Positions 36,001-37,015 of a DNA stretch of 64,000 nt are shown here, in pieces. Position 1 is the stretch's first letter. Each line of letters begins with the position of its first letter. Under the pieces are notes generated by a model, which did not search any database, was not told the origin of the DNA, and was given only the letters and a program-made list of their open reading frames with translations. Position numbers and translations under genes: made by a program. Source of the DNA: JAHRAW01 sp965203265 (GTDB lineage Bacteria > Pseudomonadota > Gammaproteobacteria > Arenicellales > Poriferihabitantaceae); NCBI GenBank assembly GCA_965203265.1, contig CBDBBV010000002.1:1736001-1800000 (forward strand). Reading direction: 5' to 3'.

Positions 36001-36497
36001 ATCTCCGATTGGCTCAGCTTGCGGTTGCGCGCCACATCCCGAAACACGCTCTCCCCCGAAGTCGGAGAAATCCGGCGATATTCGATACGGTATCCCTGCG
36101 AAATAAATCGGGTGGTACCTCGGCGCCACTGCAGGGTTACCTCCCCCTGCGCGGTAGCCCTCGCGCTGAAATTCAGCGGCGTCTCGTTTTTGTGATGCGC
36201 CGCGGCCGGGGCGGCGGCAAACAGGCTGAGCGCGCCGATCAGCAGGGGGGCGGCTGCGCCGAGTGGGAAGGGTATGGAGAAGGGTGAGAGGAGAAGAGAG
36301 AGCAGGCGGCGAACGCGCACCCGGATAGCCGTTTTCGACAGATTCGGTTCCTCGTGCACAGCGACAGCGGCACTGCCGAGGGCACGCAGTCGGCCGCCGG
36401 CTGATTGCCGGCCGAGATGAATACTCCCCTTTACGGGGAGGCAACGGTTCGGTGCCGCCGGTGGTGTCCGGAGGCACGAATGCCTATATGGCTTCAT
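1..36497 (-). CDS. Giant repeat adhesin, cadherin-like/Calx-beta/FN3 modules (3' end outside window)
   Basis: Open frame of 12,165 codons in the window without a stop; frame checked at 36.3, 28.0, 18.5 and 0.06 kb. The only in-frame ATG is at 36497, behind an AAGAGAG stretch; GTG 36359 is an alternative start. An Arg-rich n-region and a long hydrophobic stretch ending AAAPAAA (about 36200) look like a Sec signal peptide. The mature part is beta-domain repeats: cadherin-like beta-sandwich (end motif YTVTVTR), a Cys-containing module with FCVGTTPYPLS, a module with ELWSS and GWSI resembling choice-of-anchor R, dystroglycan-type cadherin (VNAGATxPPIDLNDHF), Calx-beta (DEDxETF, DNDG), fibronectin type III (YDVRVRA) and SbsA-type Ig modules (27.1-26.5, 23.7-22.7 and 6.4-5.7 kb). 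Likely a surface or secreted adhesin. The secretion route cannot be seen because the C-terminus lies outside, and no transporter gene is in the window. The exact ligand is unknown. Confidence 0.85.
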   Translation of the reverse strand, partial: MKPYRHSCLRTPPAAPNRCLPVKGSIHLGRQSAGGRLRALGSAAVAVHEEPNLSKTAIRVRVRRLLSLLLSPFSIPFPLGAAAPLLIGALSLFAAAPAAAHHKNETPLNFSARATAQGEVTLQWRRGTTRFISQGYRIEYRRISPTSGESVFRDVARNRKLSQSEMITGLELFPGGTRYSFRVRASGFQQHTASDWSRWMSVDFNAYNANLSGLTASSASGTAYTPLALTPATFNPAITNYSATVESGVANVRVTPTVAQADATIRVGRAGGVLFPVVSGRSSVAVPLADGTNRILIVVTAQDTTTTKTYRVTVTRTSGTSTPWHDYWTDYGDDVWSATLTAGHPVDIITTHTDTSTVVNTYFFVEEQDRVVPYGEKTDVFTTTTTYTNPNRKILGCNSRATRGNPGYATTNCASRSVLTGDAFRYHDTPYQIKRFLVDNHNHSRALEIEFDRNARALGSAVVFVDDRQYPVATATYPNNNTIRWQNSGLHWNLSQKIALKLAEPIPTISVTPSAADGAPALVVSGTSPDSSVYDVVFQIKQTTAEWPTRTYTASLPRGVTLNESASVGGKTVYAGFEAGTAYDVRAHLVNKSNAANPVIVDGSTAEAVRVTAWSVPGKPKVSIGPGGRKIDVLWDAPPDAGGVGAANALSYRVRWRTTAVEPGQPGLWQPNVGGADAASDSFAAATAASAYRSHVITDLSADTTYEVQVRARNGVGEGGPWSDALSTRVPASLLELWSAKLTVGSISGGTDKGCSTPAGGNTRCAATTVLTQDQFSHRGVTYTVSEIRYQQSGWLRVRLDKAWPESVRTATLQAGEAEHPLGAATFSSASRVASFGPIAAIPLVGSGVDFRLKWPTLSDNAHLIGLTASSATAADGTFSGISMLPTPFDSATLTYRAFAPSTATHVRLTPIVGDRTAKISVGKAGNLQPVASGQPSQSFELVEGNNSIEIEVTAENGDKSVYQVTVIRGALWSTTLTVAEIGRGIFGCHDQAGCNSALRDNRIDFDAVSTALTSLRLMPNGTKGTAQLQFSSLDATERQRLRTLNFCVGTTPYSLSNLSGRSITLSGVNLSLAVGDRVDLSIGSDCATTARSQTNHLTDLLVESAASADGPFATFAMLPPAFDTDTLTYTAAVTTAVSHLRLTPTRAGNTATIAVGHADSLAVLASGVASEPIALNPGVNNIVVKVTASGGSKREYVIAITRAGLWFETLTVADLGGGVFGCRDEASCDAALSGGNDLQIGALATGLDSVRLTPNGSRGTAQIRFSSLDSASRSALRSVKFCIGTTAYSLSGLSGQAVTLSGVNLSLAAGDRIDLSLGLVCAAGTKSTINHLTALTATSATSAGGTFANLALTPATFNGDTRTYTVSVPNTTLYVKLTPTVAESTATIAAGRAGRALSPVASGEVSDAIGIIAGANNIRVVVTALNGTLREYTIAITRANPPAHSKLVSNTGQTGRPLDGVTLDALSAQGFRTGSSSNFYELERVEIRFNAAPSNSAAVRVELWSSKNGDGHEKVADLQSPQSIGQGDVSFRAPPNTLLAGSSQYFVVIESNPADSNAKLAATWLQAEDSGAAAGWSIDNIRRWANTWKTVHNPPTGGPMRIAVHGRPARYANIADLRTLTVSTSTDGSDFSGTLTYAPTFAAATTTYAATVSTDVTHVKLTPTTAGGAAVKVGKAGSPLSAVASGTSSQAIALDVGENILQLEVTAANAVLAKTYTVTVTREDPVLLEVELPSVTVNAGATLPPIDLNDHFSGGVGSTLTYTAAFLYGEQRASISWSGVGNHLLTIRGIEGGIVALQITARDANGYQAEERLSIRVNKSYTITATASAFEGDEDGATLTITLDQRLGGKPLAFSVAADYTQGGSAEAADVGNIAGTVWVPRYSDSGSFSIPLVDDEIDENDEDFKIVVSSRDANWYKQVDGADTATITIHDNDGVPNALTELSIAERDARLELSWSEPSGAPVSGYKIRYKESAADSVSATTEDDPSTGWVELADVVATTTYSLTGLSNGTAYDLHVWAINADGNGPWVSGNGTPNKTYAISALSDATIAEGGSASLTITLNEDAPTGGLLLTLMPDYSGGATAAAEDVGGTLPASVSVAEGERTASATILIARDALEEEDETLTLTLTSAASGWAAASTDASATITITDTTEDLYFAATEVNVVEGSQAMLTVNRGGDDTSRSIDFTVTPSVGSSDTATAADFTSGVVTGSIAAGETSATVGIGTTDDTNVEGAETFTATLTTSTAGYRIPATATITLADTSSNADLKALTATRNTSASGTFTALALDPATFDTATLAYSASVAAVVSHVRLTPTVADDTATIAVGKSGGTLQSVTSGQPSHAVELAEGANPIAIAVTAEDGTTVRTYTVTVTRAGAWLETLTLADLGGGAFGCSDRTSCDAALSGGNAVQLGTVSTALSSVRLIPSGSGGSAQLRFASLNSQTRSALAAWNFCIGTTGYSLSGLSGDSITLSGVDVSVAAGDRIDLSLGPICAAEAKSGNNILQALAVAGGTSASGSFATLTLTPSAFDSDTRTYTASVASDISHIRLTPTLADDTATVLLGRSGTYLSPLPVGASDITLELAINATDLAVVVVAEDGSRRAYKIMLTRALASASSALVGNQQLGLSVSANSAWNVGSARLAQEFTTGNHANGYNLDSISFCIWNRQLSAERVRVELWTVMPGGHWSTSSPGEKIADLTDPQLAGQNFRFRQGEATFRAPVNTVLRANTKYFAVIYGVGGNAGQLCTTVSNLERSSAAGWSIQDFYNSNQLGSWNAGSSSALIRVYGWPSPRSIDANLSALTGSTSADGRDFSGGFANAPTFNPNAPTYAVTVGSGVTHIKLRPTPAHSGATVKVGRAGTILSPLAGGSPSESYALNLGTNAFEIEVTAENIATTRTYAVTIVRANYDLSAAATAVEGESVDLTINLVEGAPVGGLAFSVATDYTGGAASAADVGRLPTSVSVPEDARTASFTVPLLDDLVDEGNETFKVFIHTAASGWEKLGGGRETATITIIDNDTAGITQSHTRLKAVPQGDRTYTLVLASKPTGDVVITPSSSAPDSATVSGAITFTPDDWDTPQAISVTGKTAGSTIISHVVASADGKYDGDAVSIANVAVTVTPRIAAPVFYPADGAVFTYSAAADTNITLTFAEAIRKDYAGGRFTTDEDLSAILTLKRDDGSGTDIPYVASIDNDTIITIDPLAKLRDGMIYVALTDGYYNVDQEQGTAASATFTVDTMLSPPTFNPADGRRITDSTSNITLTFNEAIKQDARGGEFADTDLSDLVILKRTDAGGADIPHTASINSAKTVITLDPTGNLPDGGIYVAITDGYYDGVGRQGMAANATFSVNTSGEAVRLFVSNMSQQRPIAGRINFSTHSAQNFITGTHANGYELDHIALRFEQLPAKTADVRVELWSSSGGNPHWKLADLRARWPRTPGDVGFYAPSNTVLAPRAEYFLVIYSVPTQSSGDMVATWSTAQDNNSVTGWSIGDIRRTGRDWKTNCCPPTGGPLLIRVHGIPESRSANNNLRTLTGNTSEDGSDFSTTLTYTPDFAATTTAYTATVPSTVTHLQLTPTVADPAADVRVGKAVDALQSVGSGTASQAIALAAGLNTIRVRVTPANTVAAKVYTLRVTRQPISLIAEMPDMRVNAGESAPAIDLSDYFHGAATLTYSASATPNAVASVSLGGSGSDNDMLTVTGEIGGNAQITVTARDADGNEAQQSFTAMVRSTYRISETVGVAEGERAVLSITLDSDAPPSGLRFTVATDYTGETATAADVGNIPNQVIVPAGERTVSFGIATAQDDVDESNPDSETFKVIIATTAVGWEKAEEDADTATVTIYDDDGVPNKPIGFTVVPRDGSLILSWRISPGAPITAHMVEYRSERNDRERSSIDIAADATTHTFTGLRNGTQYLVRVCAKNTKGRSPCESTSATPAYGFTIADVTATEGGNAVLTVTLGANAPSGGLAFSVTPEYGDGDGSATAEDVGTVPSSVRVEQGATTASLTIPIARDALEEEDETFTVSFTTTASGWAGSSTGAGTATVTIRDATESLRFKTNPLSVAEGAGTATVTVERTGSTSGEVSFRLTTADGSARAGSDYTGLSDESASIADGAGEVEIPITIADDDIDGLDRTFTVSIGGVNSSSGYRISGDDLSVTIRDDDPSGVTASTTNLVLAEGGTATYSLVLDSEPSADVTITPSSDAEDKATVSGALTFTPADWSVAQPVTVTSQSLGDATIRHAAASADAKYHGSALSLPSVAVTTRVLSATISPADGAAINDAGSDIVITFSEAVYKDAAGSDFSSDADFAALLTLQRGATAIPYSASINAAKTIITIDPTANLSEGEVYVAVSNGYYGAAGNSGTAASATITVDTTAPTVSSFTPVDGTTVTTAATNLTLTFSEAIGKSDGTSFTAAELSALITLNEVDANGAAIPYTAGLNQAATVLTIAPTVPLSDGDVYVAVSDGYYDAAGNQGTAASATITVNAANPGVLAFNPANGESVSDNTIDITLIFTEAIKNGDAGDFSAADLSALITLRANNASGTAIPYTPSIDATNKIVTLDPTSDLANGSVYVAVTDDYYDVAGNRGAAANATFTVDSATPAKPATKQETPLDLSASITGEGEVTLLWRKGTNRFVAQGYSIESLRTSPTGGTSVFKDVARNRRVGQSEMISGLQLFSGGTRYAFRVRAKALLAYQASDWTEWVSVSFPAFNADLSNLTASATGGADYAPLALTPSFSAQTTNYRAVVASTIVNVKLTATTDQGNAGIRVGRAGGILVPADSGEESVAVPLATGANEILVVVNAGDGRTAKTYQVTITRSAGTATPWHDYWSDYGDGFWSATMKTGYPKDVVVTHVATDTFTTTYHSIVPDQSCGAGAQNYDGRPRGDSKLYALYIPGTTPGGLKYVQVNDRCQPLLTTETTRRQTTTTYTNPNFEIVGCDYGFGPGTSGYGTRNCASSRVLTDNVFRYPFGYFGSDYQIRRFWIDNDNHSRALEIEFSRDMSALRDAVVFVDGSQYPIRKATFHNGNKTLRWQNSGLIWRANQRVALQFAMPAPVFAVTPGAADGVPTLAVDVTGPDPSVYDIILQIKEASADWPTLRTDSAHLPNGVTLIESASTGGKLVYTGFEAGTDYEVRAHLVNKSDADNRVVVDGAFASAVSVTTWGLPGKPIGVTAAPGARKMDVLWEAPSDLGGTGTYTPSITGYQVRWRTAAVGDGDAGVWQPHIGGAPAVSGYRTHAITSLASDTTYEVQVRAQNGIGEGGPWSDTVSARVWAPRLGLWSATLTVGDITGATDKGCSTPAGGALCSVPAVLSEDSFSHENVTYTVEAIRYKSTGRIEIELDRAWPDDLKRAALQVDEREFLLSRATYSASSEVVSIGPISAIPVVGTQVDFQLQWPTRSSNAHLIALTASSGASAAGTFSDIRVIPQPFDSATRTYRALAPTTASHVRLTPTAGDRTATIRVGRTGTMQPVTSGQPSAAFSLIEGSNPPILIEVTAEDGSQLVYRVTVIRGTFWSATLTLSDLNGGTFGCNNLANCDSALSDNSIEIDAATTALASVRLLPRGTQGTVALQFSSLDSQTQDTLRVLNFCVGTTPYPLSGLRGRSVTLSGVNVSLAADDRISLSIGADCAADAKSTNNTLAGLTATSSTSADGTFGALSLIPPTFDVDTHAYAVAVVSDVSHVKLQATAADATARIRVGAGGNLNTVSSGQFSQSIELGAGANEIAVVITAEDATTRTYTVTVTRAGSWFETLTLSDLGGGAFGCGDRASCNSSLSKGNNIRLGAISTALTSVRLTPNGTRGTAQLRFAALNAQGRDTLKTLNFCVGTTPYPLSGLRGDSVTLSGVNVSLAAADRISLSIGVVCADEAKSTNNNLSDLTASVSVGANSLFSAIALVPAFDVDSRTYRASTSVPGAITHVKLRPTVADTTATVSTGLTGRSQSPAANGRDSEAMAIGVGENDLTVEVTAEDGTRRAYRVFVHRLEPTPSRNRVLVSNIGQGNPVGDVKFVAFDWAQGFVTGNHARGYILERVEFCFATALHADAGGVNGWVYTYKNGFRDERIAHLRPPSSVGAGNVSFRATENIVLKPNTTYYAVLDARLLDFKTLLCATSSGAEDSGGLAGFSILNTRFDGRTAHAGPMKIRVHGQTIPASRSTNADLRSLAAHTSTDGSDFTTALTYAPTFAASTAAYTASVPSPITHVKLTPRAVENGAIVKVGKGTSLLPVARGQASQAIALEAGMNEIRVEVTSANIAVAKTYMLTVTRSGVSQIAPIADMRVNAGATSSIDLNDHFRDGGSGTLTYTASVSENGQIAGVSLGGTANNLLIVSGKVGGTATVTVRANSENGDQAETSFDVLVRSTYAITATAAAAEGENATLTITLSEDAPTSSAGVAFDVATVFTGDATAVAADVGNIASTLSVPAGSRTASLPVPLVDDEVDEDAETLRVVITPQSSVTGWNKEADGADTAVVTIYDDDGVPDAPTDLVVGARNQELDLSWSAPPGVVSGYKFQYKEADAGEVSATIAGDPSSGWVEVAEVATTTTYTLTGLTNGTTYDVHVWATNADGDGPWVRGSGTPNNTFSVGDATVAEGEMAVLSVTRNGPAPLGGLQFRVTAIYGSSAADQPTLSYAAAEDVGAVPSTTDLNGSVRIPIERDGLEEEDEIFRVTLTPLVSGWIEESSGAGTATITITDTTEELAFAATNVKAAEGRQAMLTVTRSGDDTSRAVDFTVTPSDGTATTAGNDFTSEPVSGTIGIGETSATVGINTTDDTDEEGAETFTATLSVVGTTGYRIADDAGVATITLTDDSADADLTALTAASGSSASGAFTPLTLIPEIFDAATFTYEVEVADTATHIQLTPTVSDTGATIAVGRAGSLKTVADKTASSAIPLNLGINRILVEVTAENGSKQIYTVVVRGAVWSADLAITSLGNSGEFGCRDKAGCDVALSDNSIPLASGTTALTSIRLIPSGASGTLELRFTALNSQTRSELAGLKFCVGKVPHPLSSLSGDSITLSGVNVSVAVGDETDLSIGVLCARDARSTDNTLRSLRVLSSASASSGFAARELTPAFAAGTHTYRVSPPGESSYIRLLPAVSEGAAIIEVGRAGDSPDGLSPLPSGQRSNAFGIATGSYPFNLVVTAENGSKRTYTVTVTRAAPSSTDSVILVSNLDESIGNNANIDATNIGDSTTMQGFRTGANPEGYVVDRIQYSFKVAPQNASRVAVELWSSKENGKPNRKIVDLITPASIGTGTVTFRAPPNTTLSKATTYFARIHHLDGSSTRGRVYTTASDAESRGTKPGWSIDNIRTSPAGTSTSVRSVKIRVYGWSSTRFANADLSALAATISTDGNDFSSTLTYTPTYSPSTFTYTATVPSTVSHIKLTPTAAQSDATIQVGRADATLSAATSGRASRAIALDAGKNELQVVVQAENIAVTRTYTLTITREALSVTKPFPDLNIQLGATSPPIDLSDHFSSAAGTALTYTANVAINPLNASVSLGGFEDDILTVTGKLRGGAVIAVFANDGDGNSISANFNVYVHSTYAINPAAESAEGNRATLIISLSDDAPSGGVSFDVSALFDAAAGDTAVAADVGNFTTPVTVAAGQREQFFSIPIADDSVDEAAERFRIRIRPRPNVANWRAQADGADTAVVTIYDNDGVPNTPTDFTVVARDGGLDLSWRNPQSSGLTGHEVEYKLNDEKVLEWVTKDDLSATATKHSLTGLVNGMEYRVRVRSRNANSVSHYAEGSGTPNKTYSITDVSAAEGDDAVLTITLNEVAPSDGLIFDLRYGNTADTAVAADVGTAPTTATVTSGDKTAEVRIPIARDAVQDEADETYTVTLATGAGTSDWVEASAGAGSATITITDTTEEMGFAVTSAMTSEGSQAMLTIARSGDTGRSASFTVTPSVGDSDSATTDDFTSGAVTGTFAVGENTATVGITTTNDESIEGFETFTATLAAAASTGYRVVDGRATATITLTDGSDNADLSELAVFGGASAGGSFTALPLTPSAFNADTLTYTVDVDDTTTHVRLTPTTAETTATITVGAAGGRMREVASGFSSRAIPLALGTTRIIVRVMAEDGVTTTEYTVVVRGFIWTANLRITPLGGNAFGCSGQAACDWSLSDNSIPVGATATTATTTSLSMLRLLADGTRGSAQLQFSSLDNSSRDTLNALNFCVGTVPYPISNLRDRSVTLPGVNVSLAAGDRIDVSIGTICDPNARSTNNNLMNLAAQRATGDGAFSSFDLTPSTFDVNTRTYTASVPGEISRIRLQPTVAESTASVVVGRAGEIMQPVASGDFSQSFNFDIGMHEFTVVVTAEDGSKRAYTVIVTRTEPADTASRVLVSNLGQEIIIINDCDEFSTAGSSATSCSHLTGEHMMVGFTTGDHANGYDFDGIDFNFAKAPPVNNITVQLLSAEQAAKVSAASSTGAVLSANQERIAWLAKPASITAGVVGFSAPPNTVLKARTNYFVLLHNPMVRVIGDRIVTVGGDLKTVGSVHITGSGEDSGGASGWSIQNSKTRWTGNFKRSSRPARIRVRGWPALRADNADLSTLAVNTSTDGSDFSTALTYTPTYAPSTLSYSAEVPATITHLQLTPTVADSRSTIKIGKAGTTLSPVASGEASSAIALDGGRANVIVLEVTAQNFSTTRTYTMTVTRRNPVSLTQPIAPVTLNVGTTSSPIDLNDHFSHASGATLTYTASVTTSPERASVSLGGDAKNLLTITGLSKDGARVTVTARDANGNSAQTIFDLYMYPTYAISPTAAALEGDSVTLTITLSDEAPRNGIGFNVRFTGESAEAADVERFTPVVVISESRTASFPVVLADDQLDEDDETFKLVISTTAALWNKEGDGADTATITIYDNDGAPKQPTNLRADVGGERLDLSWGMDSGPPITAHELQYKLASAADSAATGDGSDPSTGWVVESTTLDATATTYSLTGLTNGTAYDVRVRASNASGDSLWATVSATPAKIYTVSDATAAEGASAVLTITLDENAPTGALTFNLTPSYDGSATAVEADVGTLPPSVIVAEGTNSANVAILLARDGLQEADETFSVTLTPTIANWSESSSGAGTATITITDATETLAFAATSVRAVEGVPAMLTINRGGDDTSRAVDFSVTSSLSDSDNASADDFTIGTVTGRIAVGETSATVSIDTADDEVVEGDETFTATLAAPAATAAAGYRIAADGATATVTLIDFSTNADLQALTVSAATGVRGTYSAVLLIPPAFDADTLTYLATVPTDKTHIKLTPTVADNAATVVVGKVGNLNALAADGSSAPISLELGWNSIRIAVTAEDDTVKQYALLVLRGSSWSATLTTANIGVGEFGCRFQLACDAALSDNTIEVGADTTGLTSVRITPNGSKGVVKLQFASLERQTRDSLRGLNFCVGTTPYPMSGLSGNSLTLPGVNVSLAANDRISVSIGTVCAIDAKSTNNNLKELTASNSTATDADGSFTALELTPPAFDVDTLTYTASVPDTIFSVKLTATVVDATAKLNIGRSGTNLSPVLSGEASEVIQLANGVNDLLVVVTAEDATRRTYTVRVTRAQPITGTLISNMAQLERQDTGARRQNLNVLRSQAFVTGTNASGYDLRSIGFFFKTVPSTTAVVRAELWSANGAIPNEKIVDLVVPQTITTGEVTFKAPPNTGLRARTRYFAVIYGATGDLYKDYLYDVGTNAEDSGGAPGWSIDAAKHTRARRIVYENDRRWTQTTDPLRIRVSGVSATRSVNADLSALVGSASTDGSTYRDLPLTPSFATETMTYRVTVPRKVTRISLLPTTADGNATIKMGKAGTTLTPGASGTASEIFLDQGVNEILVEVTAENIATTRIYTITVLRTDYAISATASAIEGESASLTITLKDDAPARGLAFTASADYTDETAEAADVGPLPASIIVPADDRTVSFEVPLVDDRVDEDNETFKLLVMPVDLGWREEGLLDDTAVVTIIDNDTAGVTPSAARVKVVPEVSRAYQLVLDSQPVSNVVVTPSSDATDKVTVSGAVTFTADNWDEPQDVRVTGKTVGSATIRHAAESIDPKYDRAAVSIADVEVVVTPRIPAPIFDPADGAILTHATAGDTDITLTFSEAIRKNYQGDKFSAPSDFSAMLTVRRGSSSGTDIPYAATINAAENVITIDPIDTQEDGKIYVAITDEYYNAEQEQGTAANATFTVDTGLSAPTFNPADRSRITDSTINITLTFDEAIKKDAQNGDFANADLADILTLRRTDSSGADIPYSATINAGKTVITIDPSANLPDGAVYVAISDAYYDAVGHQGPTANVTFSVNTSGEAVRALVSNMSQPRPIEGRLSLNELSAQGFTTGSHAMGYDLDHIALRFEELPGNTAAVNVALWSSLAGNAHEKIVDLRGNWPNSPTLPADVGFYAPPNTVLASGSLYFIVIDSAPTQGDADLAATWSTDEDNGAAAGWSIGNLRRTGSDWKTNCCPPSGGPMRIRVHGIPESRSANVNLSALTGSTSTDGSDFSGTLTYAPTFAASTTTYAATVASTVTHIKLSPTPADSGALIKVGKVGTTPLAVSGATSSAIALAVGDNPIRIEVTSANTLVTKTYTIMVARQIVSPSTAIADVRVNAGETAPAIDLSDHFYHAEGDALTFSVSVTPDSLASATLDGDDNDLLTVGGITGGNAQVTVTARDAAGNEAQQSFTAFVRSTYRITESAGITEGVSVVLSITLNSDAPEDGVGFTVATDFTGETAVAADVGNFVTPVMVAEGEDKTQISILTVDDEIAEEPETFKVVIATAAQGWEAATGGDTARVTIYNNDGVPNAPVDLTAAPRNEQLDLSWRASRGALATAHEVQYKESTAPDESAPTATASDPSTGWVVKATDLDGTATTYALTGLTNGTEYNVRVRASNLQGNSLWATASGTPNKTFSIADVTAAEGDDAVLTITLNEVAPSGGLAFSVDTAFATAVDADVGTVPTPVTVASGETTTEVRIPIVADTLDDESDETFTVTIATSVSGWLVAPTGSATATVTITNANSDANLSALSGTTSTDGAVFSGTLTYAPDFGVDTLTYTAEVAHAVSHLKLTPTVQDGEATATVNGATPTTAVQLEVGVNPISVVVTAQNGFHTKTYLMQVTRDLDTPTTGPVVDPLWSATLLKVRDLDSTPTRGCWPTGNVPLKVCSNTATLTDDNFTLDGTDYTVTNIQLQPSTDSGRLEFILNRSIPETLKGMSLHVDRKKFSLAKATISGGTAKWTNTALQWSVNDRVELSLQPTVADSDNANLGTLTAATATSESGEYNTPLSFGTFAKTTLTYTASVVPFAASHLKVVPTVEDDSATVQVGKGTNLTRVASGTASAAIELAVGENVIKIVVTAEDGTTTTEYTITITREPASDNANLETLIATTDTRADGDFNTALTLMPSFTSTERTYTASVENDRAYLKVTPTVDDNTATVTVQVVGKSDSQQSVTSGTPSNAIALDAGDNEINVVVNAEDGVNIRTYSITIERAYLVPTVSSVTPGAHSDGTPKITVATTNPDSAIYDVVIQIKKAAEEWPPSRGTSHQLPSGVRHDATSTTGSDVFTNLDKGIDYTVRAHLKTKATTPTIIDGSSSSQAVTTWNVPGVPTAPRNSLTAILIAGLTVDANGSYRGCDDNSGRLENCATSLSSNRFTLDGKEYQVSELFVDDSDNLNMRLSVSGSPSAVLSLGSLRIGGSSGTTYSLSSGKSFSWNNGPSWSDNEGIVIEILVPAGGPAVTAGDGKLTLTWAAPADTGGSGASITGYDVRYRETLTTSWTEVTHSDTTTSAEITGLASGTIYDVSVRAQNGIDPGSVWATSQGRTSGTRPTNNNANLYSLEAATSMNENGIYTPLTLLPDFDAAMRTYTSEFPVPHDTTYLEVTPTAADTDATVKVFGRSVEETLEHGEPAVIELEEGNNEVRVEVTSSDTTVTKTYTVLVKQDEQYFALSNRTGTDMVVEGGLIRLLIEMSPRPRQEVVVPLHVNGEFRSRISLTPSNPAAFHIYRYTPNENVTGNLPLVFTLGTLPDGYGIDEGYRVLPDFDEVTITVIDDDFAALSVTASPNPARAGETVTFTGRLTSTRSINVGRRMADSEEPSWVTFRDETSGVTLTFSGGDDGENDRWVNTDNERTATATWTVPGNKGDTDSTDFAFAFHDNPGERAYLSEMQFPRLPFAVRVSHGTPINTVTLADAT
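7425..10955 (-). repeat. 3.5-kb domain cassette, unit 2 copy 3
   Basis: Same module order between anchors near 10955 and 7425, spacing about 3.53 kb. After this copy the protein returns to the Calx-beta and SbsA-type Ig path also seen at 27.8-26.5 kb in unit 1, so the extra cassettes sit at one expansion point. Confidence 0.65.
10955..14573 (-). repeat. 3.5-kb domain cassette, unit 2 copy 2
   Basis: Same module order between the anchors near 14573 and 10955, spacing about 3.6 kb. The ELWSS module closing this copy is divergent: it reads VQLLSAEQAAK where the others have VELWSS and carries an extra loop. Confidence 0.65.
14573..18105 (-). repeat. 3.5-kb domain cassette, unit 2 copy 1
   Basis: Same ten-module order as the cassette at 28.2-31.8 kb, bounded by ELWSS-module GWSI anchors near 18105 and 14573, a spacing of about 3.53 kb. 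The anchor is degenerate at the upper edge (FSILN instead of GWSI). Confidence 0.65.
22653..36182 (-). repeat. First copy of the 13.5-kb internal duplication unit of the giant gene
   Basis: The first mature module begins TPLNFSA at 36182 and contains TRFISQGYRIEY, DVARNRKLSQSEMI and GGTRYSFRVRA. Its paralogue begins TPLDLSA at 22652 with RFVAQGYSIE, DVARNRRVGQSEMI and GGTRYAFRVRA. The offset is exactly 13,530 bp (4,510 codons). Downstream order in both copies is cadherin-like, a TPWHDYW module, a VYDVVxQIK module, fibronectin III, a GCSTPAGG module, cadherin-like, two Cys modules alternating with cadherin-like, then an ELWSS module. Unit 1 carries the 3.5-kb cassette once and ends in several SbsA-type Ig modules. 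Confidence 0.75.
28200..31762 (-). repeat. 3.5-kb domain cassette, single copy in unit 1
   Basis: Measured between the GWSI codons of successive ELWSS modules (about 31762 and 28200). Order in the sense direction: cadherin-like, dystroglycan-type cadherin, Calx-beta, fibronectin III, Calx-beta, Calx-beta, cadherin-like, Cys module, cadherin-like, ELWSS module. This is the cassette that appears three times in unit 2. Confidence 0.65.
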
Positions 36498-37015
36498 ATT
36501 CTCTCTTGTGGTTTGTACCCCTTACCCCGGACACGCCTCGGCGGGTACTGATAATTCTATACTGCTTCCAGCCTCAAGGGCCGGCTCGGCGGGCTAACCG
36601 AAATTACCGGCATCTCGCTCACCTAAAATCGTATTTTCCGCCTTCTATCGAGACGAATCAACCGCCTGACCGAATTCTGCGGCGAATATACCAACCCAAT
36701 TTCACGAATACAACGACATTTTACAATGCCCGTTTTCACGGGTTTCAGCCGGTTCGTCGGCGCGGAAACCCGAAATTGCCTACGGCGAAAGGCCGATGCC
36801 GCGTGGCGATGGGCACTCGCCGCAAGTATACGGCCTTCAATCTGGCCGAAACCACCCGCGTCGTCGGCAATGCTACCACTTCCTACACGTGCCTTCCATG
36901 GCGGAGATTCTACCCCAACGAGGCGGTTGCGGTGGGCGCGGGCGCCGTTCCCCGCCATCCGTCCCGTGGCGGAATCGGGTAGAATCGCGCGCTTGCCGAT
37001 TTGCCGCCTGCCATC
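36498..37015. other. Divergent intergenic region between the giant gene and leuS
   Basis: About 520 bases without a convincing gene. On the minus strand an AT-rich patch (TATAGAATTAT, 36561-36551) lies about 55 bases before ATG 36497 and could hold a -10 element for the giant gene, but no good -35 is visible. On the plus strand TAGAAT at 36980 serves leuS. Short open frames here show no recognisable family. Confidence 0.5.
36980..36985 (+). promoter_or_regulatory. Putative -10 element of leuS
   Basis: TAGAAT followed by a GC-rich CGCGCGC run, about 30 bases before the leuS ATG. Similar TATAAT-then-GC-rich arrangements precede the cytochrome c4 and fabD-like genes. No clear -35 is visible. 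Confidence 0.4.

Noticed and set aside
36360..36450. Possible yybP-ykoY manganese riboswitch before the giant gene (AAAGGGGAGTA)
   Set aside because: Only the 5' element matches; the paired 3' element (GCAAGACCTTT type) is not found downstream, and GGGGAG is explained by a simple CTCCCC hairpin.
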